Source of the DNA: Marinobacter sp. 2_MG-2023
GTDB taxonomy: Bacteria; Pseudomonadota; Gammaproteobacteria; Pseudomonadales; Oleiphilaceae
Assembly: GCF_030546935.1 (NCBI RefSeq)
Contig: NZ_JAUOPH010000002.1
Coordinates: 434,001 to 498,000, forward strand
Reading direction: 5' to 3'
Length of the DNA stretch: 64,000 bases
Shown piece by piece: positions 8,200-17,546 of the stretch; position 1 is the stretch's first letter, and each line of letters begins with the position of its first letter. Both the position numbers and the translations under genes were made by a program. The notes beneath the pieces were generated by a model that did no database searches, was not told where the DNA came from, and saw nothing but the letters and a program-made list of their open reading frames with translations.

Positions 8200-9531
8200 T
8201 CAGGCACCCTGAGTCTGGCGTTGACCTGAACGCCCACGCTGGCCATTGCCACTCTGGCTGCGGCCCCCACTACGACCGCCAGGCTTGTCACCGAAGCTGC
8301 GCGGCTTGCCACCAGGGCGACCGTTTCCACCGCCATTACCGCCGCTTCGATTGCGCGCCTTGCTCGGATCCGCCTTGGCCTTGGGTTTCATGGCCACGTG
8401 ATTCTTCGGCTCGAAACCTTCCATTTCCTTGCGGGGCAACTGCTTCTTGATCAGCTTTTCAATGCCAACCAACATCTTCAGTTCATCAGCACTAACCAAC
8501 GACAACGCGTGGCCACTTTCACCTGCCCGTCCGGTCCGACCAATGCGGTGTACGTAGTCTTCCGGCACGTTGGGCAATTCAAAGTTAACTACTTGCGGCA
8601 ACTGCTTGATATCAAGCCCACGGGCTGCGATATCGGTGGCCACCAGCACACGCACTTCTCCAGCTTTAAAGTTAGCCAAAGCACGGGTACGCGCCCCTTG
8701 AGACTTGTTGCCATGAATGGCTGCTGCAGTAATGCCGTCTTTTTCCAGCTTCTGGGTCAGGCGGTTAGCACCGTGTTTAGTGCGGGTAAATACCAGCACC
8801 TGTTCCCAGCTGTTATCACGCACCAGCTTGCTTAGCAGAGCGGTTTTCTGGCTCTGATCCACTGCGTAAACCGACTGCTTTACCGTCTCGGCAGTGGTGT
8901 TCCTTACCGCCACATCGATTTGTACCGGGTTGTTCAGAAGGCCTTGTGCCAAAGCGCGAATTTCGCCAGAGAAAGTCGCTGAGAACAAAAGGTTCTGACG
9001 CTTGGCCGGCAGCAGTGCCAGGATCTTTTTAATGTCGCGGATAAAGCCCATGTCCAGCATGCGATCGGCTTCGTCCAGCACCAGGATTTCCACTTCGTTG
9101 AACTTCACAGCATTCTGCTGATACAGGTCCATCAGGCGACCAGGAGTTGCAACCAGTACGTCCAGGCCTTTGCGCAGCTTCATCATCTGCGGGTTGATTT
9201 TTACGCCACCAAAAACCACTGCGGCCTTGGTGGGAACATACTTGCTGTAAAGATTTACGCTGTCGTGAACCTGCGCAGCCAGCTCCCGTGTGGGCGCCAG
9301 AATAAGCACGCGAGGCCCCTTGCCCGTGCGGGGCTTCTCAGCCAGGCGCTGCAGTAGTGGCAATGTAAAACCAGCTGTTTTACCTGTTCCCGTCTGGGCT
9401 GCAGCCATAACATCCTTACCGGAAAGTACGGCGGGAATAGCCTGAAGCTGAATGGGGGATGGGGTTTCATAGCCCTGGTCAGCCGTTGCACGAACCAGTT
9501 GCTCGGAAAGACCGAGTGAAGAAAAACTCAT
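8200..9531 (-). CDS. rhlE: DEAD-box ATP-dependent RNA helicase, RhlE type
   Basis: A 443-aa RNA helicase with all core motifs in order: Q motif ([10 protein letters not shown]), motif I AQTGTGKT (45-52), Ia PTRELA, Ib [30 protein letters not shown] and [10 protein letters not shown]. The C-terminal 60 residues are a basic Gly/Arg/Ser-rich tail that probably binds RNA. The domain order and short basic tail fit the RhlE branch (ribosome assembly and RNA decay) better than DbpA or SrmB. Some homologues of this length are annotated simply as DEAD/DEAH helicases. It is a single-gene unit with its own terminator. Confidence 0.9.
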   Translation of the reverse strand: MSFSSLGLSEQLVRATADQGYETPSPIQLQAIPAVLSGKDVMAAAQTGTGKTAGFTLPLLQRLAEKPRTGKGPRVLILAPTRELAAQVHDSVNLYSKYVPTKAAVVFGGVKINPQMMKLRKGLDVLVATPGRLMDLYQQNAVKFNEVEILVLDEADRMLDMGFIRDIKKILALLPAKRQNLLFSATFSGEIRALAQGLLNNPVQIDVAVRNTTAETVKQSVYAVDQSQKTALLSKLVRDNSWEQVLVFTRTKHGANRLTQKLEKDGITAAAIHGNKSQGARTRALANFKAGEVRVLVATDIAARGLDIKQLPQVVNFELPNVPEDYVHRIGRTGRAGESGHALSLVSADELKMLVGIEKLIKKQLPRKEMEGFEPKNHVAMKPKAKADPSKARNRSGGNGGGNGRPGGKPRSFGDKPGGRSGGRSQSGNGQRGRSGQRQTQGA

Positions 9532-9779
9532 ATAAGATTAACTCTTGATTGTTCTGCCTCCACGAACACCGTTTCGGCGAATGCGGGCAGATGCCATGAA
9601 GATTCATGGAATAAAAGACGACTACAGTCACGCGCCGGCAATCGGGGTGACGTCCTCTGACAGGTCGTATGGATAGTTCGCAAGAAGGCTTAAAGCCCGA
9701 AAGTGCGGAATCCCTAGAGGCAGGATGCGGAGAACCTTAACAGAGGCCTGTAGAATTAGCCATAGGGGATTATCACTGC

Positions 9780-11084
9780 CTACACCCTAACGACAGTAAC
9801 AACCGCAGCAAGAAGGCTCGCAGCCGTCAGCCCCACAAGAGACAAGCGGAGGTTCCAGCGGAATGAAGCATCCATGGCTCTATAGCCTGTCAGGCGCTCC
9901 ATAATAAGAGCATTGGCAGCAAAGGGGGTTCCAAAGGCGGTTATCCCCCAGCCTGTTACCATGCCAATACCCAGGCCGATCAGTGCATCGCCAGGCCAGA
10001 TAGCGCCTAGAATACCGCCCGCGAGGGTGCCTATCACAATCGGATTAATACCGGCCAGACCGGCCGCAAAGAACACCCAGGGAACGCAGGCTGCTATGAC
10101 AGGCCAAAGCCAGGCCGGCACATTCGGGTCACCACTTATCTGCCCCAGCACAGCACCGCTGATCACCGAGCCAATAAATGCAGACCCACCCACAATCGCC
10201 AGCTCGTTACTGACGTTAGACATATTGACCAGCGGCGGGTTCGTGTTGCGACTCCAGGCCAGAATCCTTGCGCCAAGAACCGCGGCTAAACAACTGAGGG
10301 TCACCGCATGGGCATAGCTGAGTTGATAACGCTGGCTAAGCAGGAACACACCCGCACAGATGGCCAAAATGAGCGCCCCGAATCGTAACCACGGCGCCAG
10401 ACCAGCCTTGCCCGTAGGGGCATCCATTTGTTGCGCGCTTTCCGGCTCGCGCCAGATCAGACCACATAAAACGATAGCGGCAGAAAACGGGACGGTGAAC
10501 AACAACAGATCAAGACTGCCCAGCCCCGGCAACAGCGTGAGCGTGAGTACAACAGAGATCGATAGCGGAGAAAACGTAGGCGAGACACCAAAGCCTCGTA
10601 ACACCGCACGGGTTGCGTTACGGGTAGCTGGCGAATCACCACTGCTGCGCACACGCTCACCCACCAGGCTACCGACGACGGCCACAGATCCAAAATTCAG
10701 AGGTACGGAAACAAGAGAGGTACCGAACGACAGGCTCAGGTAGCGAACGGATGAATTACCTCCAAACAGGCTGGAGGAAATCTGCTGTAAATCACGGGTA
10801 CGACCAAGTACGGACGACAAGAGCATCACCGCCAGTACGAGCCCCGCCAAGCGGCTCATATTCCCCGCCGCAGCGCCAATCAGGCCCGGGTCACGCCCTA
10901 ACGCAAACACCAGTGCCAGCACTGCCACCAGGAAAACAGCCCTGGGCACCCTTCGCATGTCCCGCCACCCCAGAATCACCGCAAGGCTGACTGCTCCGGC
11001 ACCCAGGCCCGCCATACCGGGAAACAGTACGAAAACAGCAGCCACAAGGGCAATATAAGCAAGAGCAGAGCGTATCAGCAGCAA
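9780..11084 (-). CDS. Polytopic inner-membrane protein, putative transporter
   Basis: A 434-aa very hydrophobic protein with roughly 11-12 predicted transmembrane helices. Two similar halves are suggested by paired Gly/Ser-rich segments (SFGTSLVSVPLNFGSVAVVG near residue 120 and GITAFGTPFAANALIMERL near 395) that look like re-entrant loops of ion-transporter-superfamily permeases such as CitM/ArsB/DASS. I do not recognise a specific family. No binding-protein, ATPase or regulator gene is adjacent, so the substrate is unknown. About 250 bp separate it from the helicase start. Confidence 0.7.
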   Translation of the reverse strand: MLLIRSALAYIALVAAVFVLFPGMAGLGAGAVSLAVILGWRDMRRVPRAVFLVAVLALVFALGRDPGLIGAAAGNMSRLAGLVLAVMLLSSVLGRTRDLQQISSSLFGGNSSVRYLSLSFGTSLVSVPLNFGSVAVVGSLVGERVRSSGDSPATRNATRAVLRGFGVSPTFSPLSISVVLTLTLLPGLGSLDLLLFTVPFSAAIVLCGLIWREPESAQQMDAPTGKAGLAPWLRFGALILAICAGVFLLSQRYQLSYAHAVTLSCLAAVLGARILAWSRNTNPPLVNMSNVSNELAIVGGSAFIGSVISGAVLGQISGDPNVPAWLWPVIAACVPWVFFAAGLAGINPIVIGTLAGGILGAIWPGDALIGLGIGMVTGWGITAFGTPFAANALIMERLTGYRAMDASFRWNLRLSLVGLTAASLLAAVVTVVRV

Positions 11085-11138
11085 GAGTGCATGTCCCGAG
11101 CGTCAAAGCCGGGCATTTTAGGGGCCCGGTGCCTTATC

Positions 11139-11164
11139 GGGTATCCGCAATTATGGGGATACCC
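11139..11164 (-). terminator. Hairpin downstream of the DUF302 gene
   Basis: An 8-bp stem (gggtatcc / ggataccc) lies between the DUF302 gene and the membrane-protein gene. It has no strong U-run, so termination is only possible. Confidence 0.4.
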
Positions 11165-11188
11165 TTAGCTTCCTTATGGCTTTAGCTC

Positions 11189-11644
11189 TCAGCGGGTTGC
11201 GGCGCCGGCAAAATTCGACAGAGCGCCACTCACTTTTTCCAGCACTGCGTCGCAGCCCTCAATAGCGTGCCTGGCTTTCAGGTACTCGGGGTCGTTATAA
11301 CCGAGCCAGACTTGCCCACTCTCGTCTTCCCATATTAACGCTTTCTGGGGCAAATCGACTGCCACACTCTGGGCGCACTGCATGAGTGGTGAACCCACTT
11401 TCGGGTTGCCAAAAATCACCACCTCAGTCGGTCGCAACTCCAAACCCACAGACTCGGCACCAGCGGCATGATTGATCCGGTTCATGATTTTCATACCATT
11501 TTCGCTCAGAGCCGCTTCAAGTTTGTCAGCGGTGGCCGCTACGCTGTGATTGCTTTTGACCACAATCAGGCCGTCTGCAGCATGGGCTGCACTCGCACAC
11601 AGTACTAAAAGTAGGGGTAATACGACGATCCTGAACATATTCAT
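11189..11644 (-). CDS. DUF302 domain periplasmic protein
   Basis: A 151-aa exported protein. The ATG at 11644 has AGAGGAAG upstream and opens a clear signal peptide (hydrophobic stretch, then SAAHAADG). The mature part is one DUF302 domain: VKSNHSVAATADKLEAAL, PTEVVIFGNPKVGSPLM and QVWLGYNDPEYL match the family pattern. The fold is known, but the biochemical role of DUF302 is not. The single Cys in LMQCAQ follows the family's conserved loop. An in-frame start at 11692 would place 16 residues ahead of the signal and is less likely. Confidence 0.85.
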   Translation of the reverse strand: MNMFRIVVLPLLLVLCASAAHAADGLIVVKSNHSVAATADKLEAALSENGMKIMNRINHAAGAESVGLELRPTEVVIFGNPKVGSPLMQCAQSVAVDLPQKALIWEDESGQVWLGYNDPEYLKARHAIEGCDAVLEKVSGALSNFAGAATR

Positions 11645-11724
11645 CAAGCGCTTCCTCTTTATGAATGACAAGGCCCATACTAGACCATTCATGCCTCTCC
11701 AAGAAGCCGGGCAAATGATTTTAC

Positions 11725-13251
11725 CTAGCTGCCAAACAGCGCCGAGCGCAAGGGTCGCAGAAAACCTCGAGGCTTGTACTCCTGGGCTCTGGTCTTCTCG
11801 CCATCAAACTCGATATATCCGTCTTCAATGGGTTCAAACCGCAGGATTTTTACATCTGCCAGATAGTTCTGGGAAGACTTCCAGGGGCCGTGAGTGCCCT
11901 GGCGTGGAAGCCGATCCTGAGCCCGCTTTATGTAGCCTGCATCCAGAGAGCCCAACACGGTGTCTTTACCGAGACTGTTGCCGGTATCTCTGGCAAGTGC
12001 CACACGCCTGCCTCGCCGGTCCATGTGGTTAATCAGGCGGCAAAGATATTCACTCGCGATATCCGCTTTCAGGGTCCAGGAAATATTGGTGTACCCGAAA
12101 ATCATACCCGCATTGGGCACCCCTTCTACCATCACATTCTTGTAGACAACTTTATCTTTCAGAATCACTTCCTGGCCGTCCACCCGTGGCTTTACGCCCC
12201 CAAGCATCTGAATATCCAGGCCCGTGGCCGGAATAATGATGTCTGCGTCCAGGTGCGCGCCGGATTCCAGTTGAATGCCATTTTTAGTGAAGCGCTGGAT
12301 GTGATCGGTTGCGATAGACGCCCTGCCCGTTTTCAACGCCTTGAACAGGTCGCCGTCTTTCACCACGCATAAGCGCTGATCCCAGGGGTTGTAGTCTGGC
12401 GTGAAGTGGCGCATATCGGCTTTATCGCCAACCTGCCGCTTGATAATGCCCAGAAACAGGCGGCGCATAGTTGCCGGGCTTTTACGGGAGCGTTGATATA
12501 AAAAACGGGACATGGAGATGTTTCGGGCCCGGGTCAGTCGGTAGGCGGCCTTGGGAGACAGCACCCTTTGCAACGCGAGCGTTATCTTATCTGTGGACGG
12601 CATGGGCACCAGGTAGGTCGGTGAGCGCTGCAGCATGGTCACGTGGCCGGCTTCTTCGGCCAGAGTGGGCACCAGGGTAATCGCCGTCGCCCCACTGCCA
12701 ATAACCACGACTTTTTTGCCCTCGTAATTCAGGCCTTCCGGCCAGTGCTGAGGGTGCACAATAACGCCTGTAAAATCCGCCTCTCCGGGGAAATCCGGCT
12801 TATAACCCTGATCATAGTTATAGTAGCCGGTACATCCAATCAGAAAGCTGGCGGTGTAGGTTTCAGGCTTGCCGCTCGCTTCATTCAAAGCAATCAGTTT
12901 CCAGCATTTATCCACACTGGACCAATCTGCAGTTTGCACCGCCCGGCCATACCGGATGTGCCGCTCAACGTCATACTCTTTGGCTGTTTCAGCCACATAC
13001 TGTTTAATGGAAGCGCCATCCGCCAGCACCTTGCCGCCGGTCCAGGGGCGGAAGTTGTAGCCAAATGTGAACATGTCGGAATCTGAACGTATGCCCGGAT
13101 AGCGGAAGAGGTCCCAGGTCCCGCCGAGCGTCTGGCGCCGTTCCAGAATGGCGAAGGACTTGCCCGGGCATTCCCGCTTCAGATGGCAGGCCATACCGAT
13201 ACCGGACACCCCGGCACCAATAATCAATACATCAAAATGCTGTTCGCTCAT
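11725..13251 (-). CDS. Flavin-containing (Baeyer-Villiger type) monooxygenase
   Basis: A 508-aa class B flavoprotein monooxygenase using FAD and NADPH. The FAD motif is IIGAGVSGIGMACHL near the N-terminus and the NADPH motif is VVVIGSGATAITLVPTLA near 180. The fingerprint FTGVIVHPQHWP between them is the FxGxxxHxxxW type of FMO/BVMO enzymes. The start at 13251 has GAGAGG upstream; an in-frame extension to 13293 has no ribosome site. The substrate is unknown; in hydrocarbon-using marine bacteria such enzymes often oxidise ketones. It runs the same way as the hydrolase gene upstream, about 110 bp away. Confidence 0.88.
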   Translation of the reverse strand: MSEQHFDVLIIGAGVSGIGMACHLKRECPGKSFAILERRQTLGGTWDLFRYPGIRSDSDMFTFGYNFRPWTGGKVLADGASIKQYVAETAKEYDVERHIRYGRAVQTADWSSVDKCWKLIALNEASGKPETYTASFLIGCTGYYNYDQGYKPDFPGEADFTGVIVHPQHWPEGLNYEGKKVVVIGSGATAITLVPTLAEEAGHVTMLQRSPTYLVPMPSTDKITLALQRVLSPKAAYRLTRARNISMSRFLYQRSRKSPATMRRLFLGIIKRQVGDKADMRHFTPDYNPWDQRLCVVKDGDLFKALKTGRASIATDHIQRFTKNGIQLESGAHLDADIIIPATGLDIQMLGGVKPRVDGQEVILKDKVVYKNVMVEGVPNAGMIFGYTNISWTLKADIASEYLCRLINHMDRRGRRVALARDTGNSLGKDTVLGSLDAGYIKRAQDRLPRQGTHGPWKSSQNYLADVKILRFEPIEDGYIEFDGEKTRAQEYKPRGFLRPLRSALFGS

Positions 13252-13360
13252 AACCGGCCTCTCGATTCCATTGTCGTTATTCTGGCAACGCACTGGAAAT
13301 CAAGATAACGCAACGGAGTACCATGAAAAATTGGCCCGCACGGTCGCAGGTTGCTGCGGT

Positions 13361-14062
13361 TTAGGCCAGTTTTCGGATACTAGTGGCAGAATGCTCTGCC
13401 CATAGCCGGTAAGCATCCAGGCCAGGGTGGAAGCCATCCGAAGCCATAAACCCGGGCTCGAAAGGAAAGGAAACACAAAGGTATTCAAGGTTACTGCGAC
13501 GGCTGCAGATACTTTCCATCAGTCCGTTCAACTGCCTGGCCCGCATACCCAGATACCAGCGTAAGGGCTGAGGTAAGGACGGGAACAGATGCATGGGAGG
13601 AATAGCGGTGAACAGAACTCGGGTGGCACCCAGATCGTGTAGCAGGCAGTCCGAAAGCTCGTTCAGAGCCGAAAGCCACTGCTGTGTGCTGGTGCGGCCG
13701 GTAACGTCGTTTACACCAACCGAGACGAGCACTACATCGTAGCGATCTTCCGCTGAAGCTTTGACTGCCTCCAGAACATCGACTGCTTTACGACCTGTTT
13801 CCGCCAGCACACTCCAGATCACGCGATGATCACTGGCCAGGTTTCTGACCAACTGCCCCACCAGTGCGTCCTGTTGGTTGCTCACGCCCACACCGGCGGC
13901 AGCTGAATCCCCAAGGATAAGCAGCCGAAGCTCCGGCCCTTTACCAGCAACGCCCTGGCGCTCGCCCTCAGGCTCTGGCAAGCGCGGCGTTACTCTGCGT
14001 ACATGCCGCCCCTGGCCAATAAGAACCGGCGCCAGCGCGAGCGTCGACAAAGGGTAAAGCAT
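13361..14062 (-). CDS. SGNH/GDSL-family hydrolase
   Basis: A 233-aa esterase/lipase-like protein of the SGNH superfamily. Block I is LLILGDSAAAGVG with nucleophile Ser53, block III is VSVGVNDVTG, and block V is DGFHPG with the catalytic Asp and His. The N-terminal 25 residues are hydrophobic then basic, so it may be a membrane-anchored or inefficiently cleaved export protein. The substrate could be a lysophospholipid, carbohydrate ester or acyl thioester; the sequence does not decide. It sits 15 bp from the ferritin-like gene on the same strand and may be cotranscribed with it. Confidence 0.85.
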   Translation of the reverse strand: MLYPLSTLALAPVLIGQGRHVRRVTPRLPEPEGERQGVAGKGPELRLLILGDSAAAGVGVSNQQDALVGQLVRNLASDHRVIWSVLAETGRKAVDVLEAVKASAEDRYDVVLVSVGVNDVTGRTSTQQWLSALNELSDCLLHDLGATRVLFTAIPPMHLFPSLPQPLRWYLGMRARQLNGLMESICSRRSNLEYLCVSFPFEPGFMASDGFHPGLDAYRLWAEHSATSIRKLA

Positions 14063-14077
14063 GACGTATGTACCCGG

Positions 14078-14368
14078 TCAGTCGTGGTGGCCAATCGGCC
14101 CTTCTGTAAACAGAAACTCCCGCAAGTGCTTGTCCATCACCGGATCCTTACGACGGATCCACTCGAGCACCATAGCCGCATGTTCTTTTTCCTCGTCACG
14201 GTTGTGCTCAAGAATCGCTTTCAACTCGGCATCCTTGCAGGCATCCACCCGCTGGTTGTACCAATCAACCGCCTCAAACTCCTCCATCAGGGAAACCACG
14301 GCGCGGTGCATTTCGCGGGTTTCATCCGTCAGTTCACCAACTGGCTCGTGATAACTATCGCTCGACAT
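14078..14368 (-). CDS. Encapsulated-ferritin-like (EncFtn) protein without cargo tag
   Basis: A 96-aa two-helix ferritin-like protein. The residues that form the inter-subunit diiron ferroxidase site of EncFtn are present: Glu30 and Glu32 in MEEFEAVDWY, Trp36/Tyr37, and Glu60/His63 in NRDEEKEHAAM. The segment LFTEGPI matches the end of the EncFtn helical domain. The protein stops right after it (GHHD), so the C-terminal encapsulin-targeting peptide of classical members is missing, and no encapsulin gene is adjacent. Iron oxidation is inferred from the intact site; how the iron is stored is unclear. Confidence 0.85.
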   Translation of the reverse strand: MSSDSYHEPVGELTDETREMHRAVVSLMEEFEAVDWYNQRVDACKDAELKAILEHNRDEEKEHAAMVLEWIRRKDPVMDKHLREFLFTEGPIGHHD

Positions 14369-14538
14369 AATCTGGTCCCTCTACATTTGGTTTTATACAG
14401 GTGCACAAGACATTTTTTAACACAACAACACTGTCTGACAATAGCCGAAAATCCAGCGCTTAAACACCATGGTTTCATTTGAGCCGTATCAAGGGCTGTG
14501 GCAAAGTCTTAAGACAAGCTGACCGGGATAAATTCTTG

Positions 14539-15570
14539 ATGAAAACCGTCTTCTCACCACTGCATAGCCTCCGCTCAGTCAAAACTGAACTGGATGGCGG
14601 CATATTGATTCAACCCCACGAAAAACCGTCCCGGGCAGAGACCATCCTTGCACGCGTAAAAGCGCAAATGCTCGGTGACGTACTAGGGCCGGAAGAGTTT
14701 GGCCTCGAGCCGGTCAAACGCGTGCACACAGCGGATTACGTGGAATTTCTTGAGCACTGCTGGACGGACTGGGTAGCGGAAGGCAAACCGGGAGAAGCCA
14801 TCCCCGCCGTCTGGTGTGGCCGGGGCATGCGGCCACGGGTACCCAAAGACATTGACGGCCGTCTCGGCTACTACAGCTTTGCCGCCGAGACCTCCATTTC
14901 CGACGGTACATGGGAAGCGGCCCGCGCTTCTGCCAACGTCGCACTGACGGCTCAGAAGCTGGTTGCCAATGGTGAGCGGGCCGTTTTCGCCCTGTGCCGA
15001 CCGCCTGGCCACCACGCCCATGCCGACCTGTTCGGTGGCTACTGTTTCTTCAACAACGCAGCCATTACAGCCCAGGCCTTTCGGGATCAGGGTTGCGAAC
15101 GTGTTGCCATTCTCGATGTGGACTTCCACCATGGCAACGGTACCCAGGCCATCTTCTATGGCCGCAGCGATGTGCTGACAATCAGCCTGCACGGCGATCC
15201 GGACCTGGTATTCCCCCACTTCCTCGGTTTCGAGGATGAAGCCGGTGAGGGAGAAGGTGAAGGCTATAACCTGAATATCGTTTACCCTCCGGGAACGCCC
15301 TATGGCGCCTGGAGCAAGGGTCTGGAAACCGCCTGCGAACGCATTGCAGCATTCAAGCCGGACACTCTGGTTATTGCCCTGGGGGTAGATACGTTTGAAG
15401 ACGACCCGATCTCATTCTTTAAACTGAAATCGGCGGATTACCTGTCGCTGGGCAAGCGCATTGAGCAGTTAGGGCTACCCACCGTATTCACCATGGAAGG
15501 CGGTTACGACGTGGACGCCATCGGCGTTAATGCAGTGAACGTGATGCAAGGCTTCGAGAACTGGAAATGA
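14539..15570 (+). CDS. Histone-deacetylase-family protein (acetylpolyamine aminohydrolase-like)
   Basis: A 343-aa zinc-dependent deacetylase of the HDAC superfamily. Active-site blocks are RPPGHHAHAD (tandem His), YCFFNNAAI, DVDFHHGNGTQ (Asp and His zinc ligands) and LGVDTFEDDP (second Asp ligand), with the glycine loop MEGGYDV near the end. N-terminal PLHSLRSVKTEL and the overall length fit bacterial acetylpolyamine amidohydrolases rather than acetoin-utilisation AcuC. The ATG at 14539 is preferred to the in-frame TTG at 14479 because the family begins with MKTVFSP-like sequence. Ribosome site is weak in both cases. Confidence 0.87.
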   Translation: MKTVFSPLHSLRSVKTELDGGILIQPHEKPSRAETILARVKAQMLGDVLGPEEFGLEPVKRVHTADYVEFLEHCWTDWVAEGKPGEAIPAVWCGRGMRPRVPKDIDGRLGYYSFAAETSISDGTWEAARASANVALTAQKLVANGERAVFALCRPPGHHAHADLFGGYCFFNNAAITAQAFRDQGCERVAILDVDFHHGNGTQAIFYGRSDVLTISLHGDPDLVFPHFLGFEDEAGEGEGEGYNLNIVYPPGTPYGAWSKGLETACERIAAFKPDTLVIALGVDTFEDDPISFFKLKSADYLSLGKRIEQLGLPTVFTMEGGYDVDAIGVNAVNVMQGFENWK

Positions 15571-15587
15571 ACATAGGGGTTAACAAC

Positions 15588-15608
15588 TACTAGACGACCG
15601 GTCTAGTA
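15588..15608. promoter_or_regulatory. NemR-type operator upstream of the TetR-family gene
   Basis: A perfect palindrome with 8-bp arms (TACTAGAC and GTCTAGTA) around GACCG, ending 17 bp before the regulator's ATG. A near copy lies at 16258-16276 ahead of the reductase gene. The TAGAC/GTCTA half-sites resemble the known NemR box. Autoregulation by the adjacent NemR-like protein is the natural reading. Confidence 0.82.
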
Positions 15609-15625
15609 GGCTTTATCCTTCTGCC

Positions 15626-16207
15626 ATGGATAAACACCACAATACCTGCCAACACCTGCTGGACACCGGCCGCGAAATCCTTGCTGCACGGGGTTTCAGT
15701 TCGGTTGGATTGAGTACTATTCTTCAACAGGCAGGTGTGCCGAAAGGTTCCTTCTATCACTACTTCAAGTCGAAAGAAAGCTTCGGCCAGGCAGTGCTGG
15801 AAGATTATTTCGACGGTTATATGCAAAACCTTGCGGTGCGTTTCAACGACGGCCCCGAACCGGCGCTGGATCGACTTATGAGTTATTGGGTTGATTGGCA
15901 ACACCAATACTGCGGCCCAGAAGGACTCAAGGATTGCCTGGTGGTCAAACTCAGTGCCGAAGTCGCCGATCTATCTGAGGCTATGCGCCTCACACTGCGG
16001 GATGGCACCGGCAACATCATCAGCAATATCGCCGAGTGCATTGATGTCGCAATAGCCGAGGGGTCGTTGCCCGACCAGGATTCCCGACAACTGGCCGCCA
16101 GTCTCTACCAGCTATGGTTAGGCGCCAGCCTGCTGACCAAGCTCCATCGAGACAATCAGCACATGACGTATGCGATGGTCTTAACTCAGGAATTACTTTC
16201 AGGCTAG
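15626..16207 (+). CDS. nemR: TetR-family regulator, NemR-like
   Basis: A 193-aa TetR-family repressor. The N-terminal helix-turn-helix is GLSTILQQAGVPKGSFYHYF and closely resembles NemR. The ligand domain carries CLVVKLSAEVADLSEAMR: Cys104 aligns with the redox-active Cys106 of E. coli NemR, and the Lys in LGASLLTKLHR aligns with Lys175, its sulfenamide partner. The second NemR cysteine (Cys116) is Ala here. NemR senses N-ethylmaleimide, methylglyoxal and hypochlorous acid, so this protein probably controls itself and the YqhD-like reductase through the two matching palindromes. AcuR-type regulators are the nearest alternative. Confidence 0.8.
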   Translation: MDKHHNTCQHLLDTGREILAARGFSSVGLSTILQQAGVPKGSFYHYFKSKESFGQAVLEDYFDGYMQNLAVRFNDGPEPALDRLMSYWVDWQHQYCGPEGLKDCLVVKLSAEVADLSEAMRLTLRDGTGNIISNIAECIDVAIAEGSLPDQDSRQLAASLYQLWLGASLLTKLHRDNQHMTYAMVLTQELLSG

Positions 16208-16257
16208 GAAAGCCTCTACAAGCAAATGGCCAACAGGCCTTATTTTTTTACATCGAA

Positions 16258-16276
16258 ACTAGTCGACCGGTCTATT
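16258..16276. promoter_or_regulatory. Second NemR-type operator, upstream of the aldehyde reductase
   Basis: ACTAGTCGACCGGTCTATT differs from the centre of the first operator at two positions and keeps the GACCG core. It lies 36-54 bp upstream of the reductase ATG, where it would cover a promoter. Confidence 0.75.
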
Positions 16277-16311
16277 CCTTTCGTATCCCAGACCCACTAT
16301 GAGGATTGAGA

Positions 16312-17469
16312 ATGAACAACTTTGATTTTTACAACCCGACCCGCATCGCTTTTGGAGAAGGTAAAATTGCCGAGCTTGATAAGCTCGTGCCCCAAGACGC
16401 CAAAGTGCTGGTGCTCTTCGGCGGAGAGAGCGCCCGCCGTACCGGCACCCTGGCTGAAGTGAAATCATCCCTTGGCAACCGCCAGGTTTCAGAGTTTGGC
16501 GGCATTGAACCAAACCCGAGCTTCGAAACCCTGATGAAAGCAGTTGCCCAGGTGCGAGAGCAAAACGTCGACTTTCTGCTTGCTGTAGGCGGCGGATCCG
16601 TTATCGACGGCACCAAATTTGTGGCCGCGGCGGCCGTTTTCGAGGGCGACGAGTGGGATATTCTGCTGCAAGGCGGTAACAACATTAAACGCGCTCTGCC
16701 CTTCGGCTCTGTACTCACTTTGCCGGCCACCGGTTCCGAGATGAACAAAGGCGCAGTAGTCACTCGCAAGTCACTGAAAGCAAAGCTGCCGTTCCACAGT
16801 GACCTGGTGTTCCCGCAGTTCTCAGTACTCGACCCTACTAAAACCTACACTCTGCCGTTACGCCAGGTAGGTAATGGGGTTGTCGATGCCTTCGTCCATG
16901 TGGTGGAGCAATACCTGACCTATCCAGCCCAGGCTCCGGTTCAGGATCGCTTCGCAGAAGGGCTGCTACTGACATTGACCGAAATCGGCAAACAGGCACT
17001 GGCTGACCCCGAGAACTACGAGATCCGTGCCAGTCTGATGTGGACAGCGACGCTGGCCTTGAACGGCCTGATCGGCAGCGGCGTCCCGCAGGACTGGTCC
17101 ACCCACATGCTGGGGCATGAGCTGACCGCCCTGCACAATCTTGATCACGCCCAGACACTGGCGATTGTATTGCCATCAATGCTACGTGAACGCAAGGCTG
17201 AGAAGCTCGACAAACTGGTCCAGTACGGTGAACGCGTCTGGGATATCCGGGATGGCACTCCCGAAGAGAGGGCAGAAGCCGCCATTGCCAAAACCCGTAA
17301 CTTCTTTGAATCACTCGGTGTGAAAACCCGCCTCAGCGATTACGATCTGGGCGAAAGCGACATTGAGTCACTAATTGAAAGCCTGGAAAGCCACGGCATG
17401 GTCGCACTTGGTGAACACGGTGATATCACGCCTGATGTATGTCGCCGAGTACTTCAGGCAAGCCTGTAA
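16312..17469 (+). CDS. yqhD: Iron-containing alcohol dehydrogenase / aldehyde reductase, YqhD-like
   Basis: A 385-aa group III metal-dependent alcohol dehydrogenase. The NADP-binding loop is GGGSVIDGTKF near 95, and the signature LPATGSEMNKGAVVT follows near 140. Metal ligands are seen in DAFVHVVEQ (Asp, His) and HMLGHELTALHNLDH (two His). The closest known type is YqhD, an NADPH-dependent reductase of short and toxic aldehydes. The ATG at 16312 follows GAGG by 7 bases; an in-frame TTG two codons earlier is not needed. It follows the NemR-like gene and its own operator, so aldehyde or electrophile induction is inferred. Confidence 0.87.
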   Translation: MNNFDFYNPTRIAFGEGKIAELDKLVPQDAKVLVLFGGESARRTGTLAEVKSSLGNRQVSEFGGIEPNPSFETLMKAVAQVREQNVDFLLAVGGGSVIDGTKFVAAAAVFEGDEWDILLQGGNNIKRALPFGSVLTLPATGSEMNKGAVVTRKSLKAKLPFHSDLVFPQFSVLDPTKTYTLPLRQVGNGVVDAFVHVVEQYLTYPAQAPVQDRFAEGLLLTLTEIGKQALADPENYEIRASLMWTATLALNGLIGSGVPQDWSTHMLGHELTALHNLDHAQTLAIVLPSMLRERKAEKLDKLVQYGERVWDIRDGTPEERAEAAIAKTRNFFESLGVKTRLSDYDLGESDIESLIESLESHGMVALGEHGDITPDVCRRVLQASL

Positions 17470-17487
17470 GATAAACGAGTCCTTTTG

Positions 17488-17524
17488 CGGGGCCCTGCTG
17501 TGATTGCAGGTGCCCCTTTTTTTG
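17488..17524 (+). terminator. Terminator after yqhD-like gene
   Basis: GC-rich stem (ggggccctgc / gcaggtgcccc, one bulge) followed by seven T. It lies between yqhD and convergent rlmE. Confidence 0.82.
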
Positions 17525-17546
17525 CATATCCGATGGGGAGGGGGGG

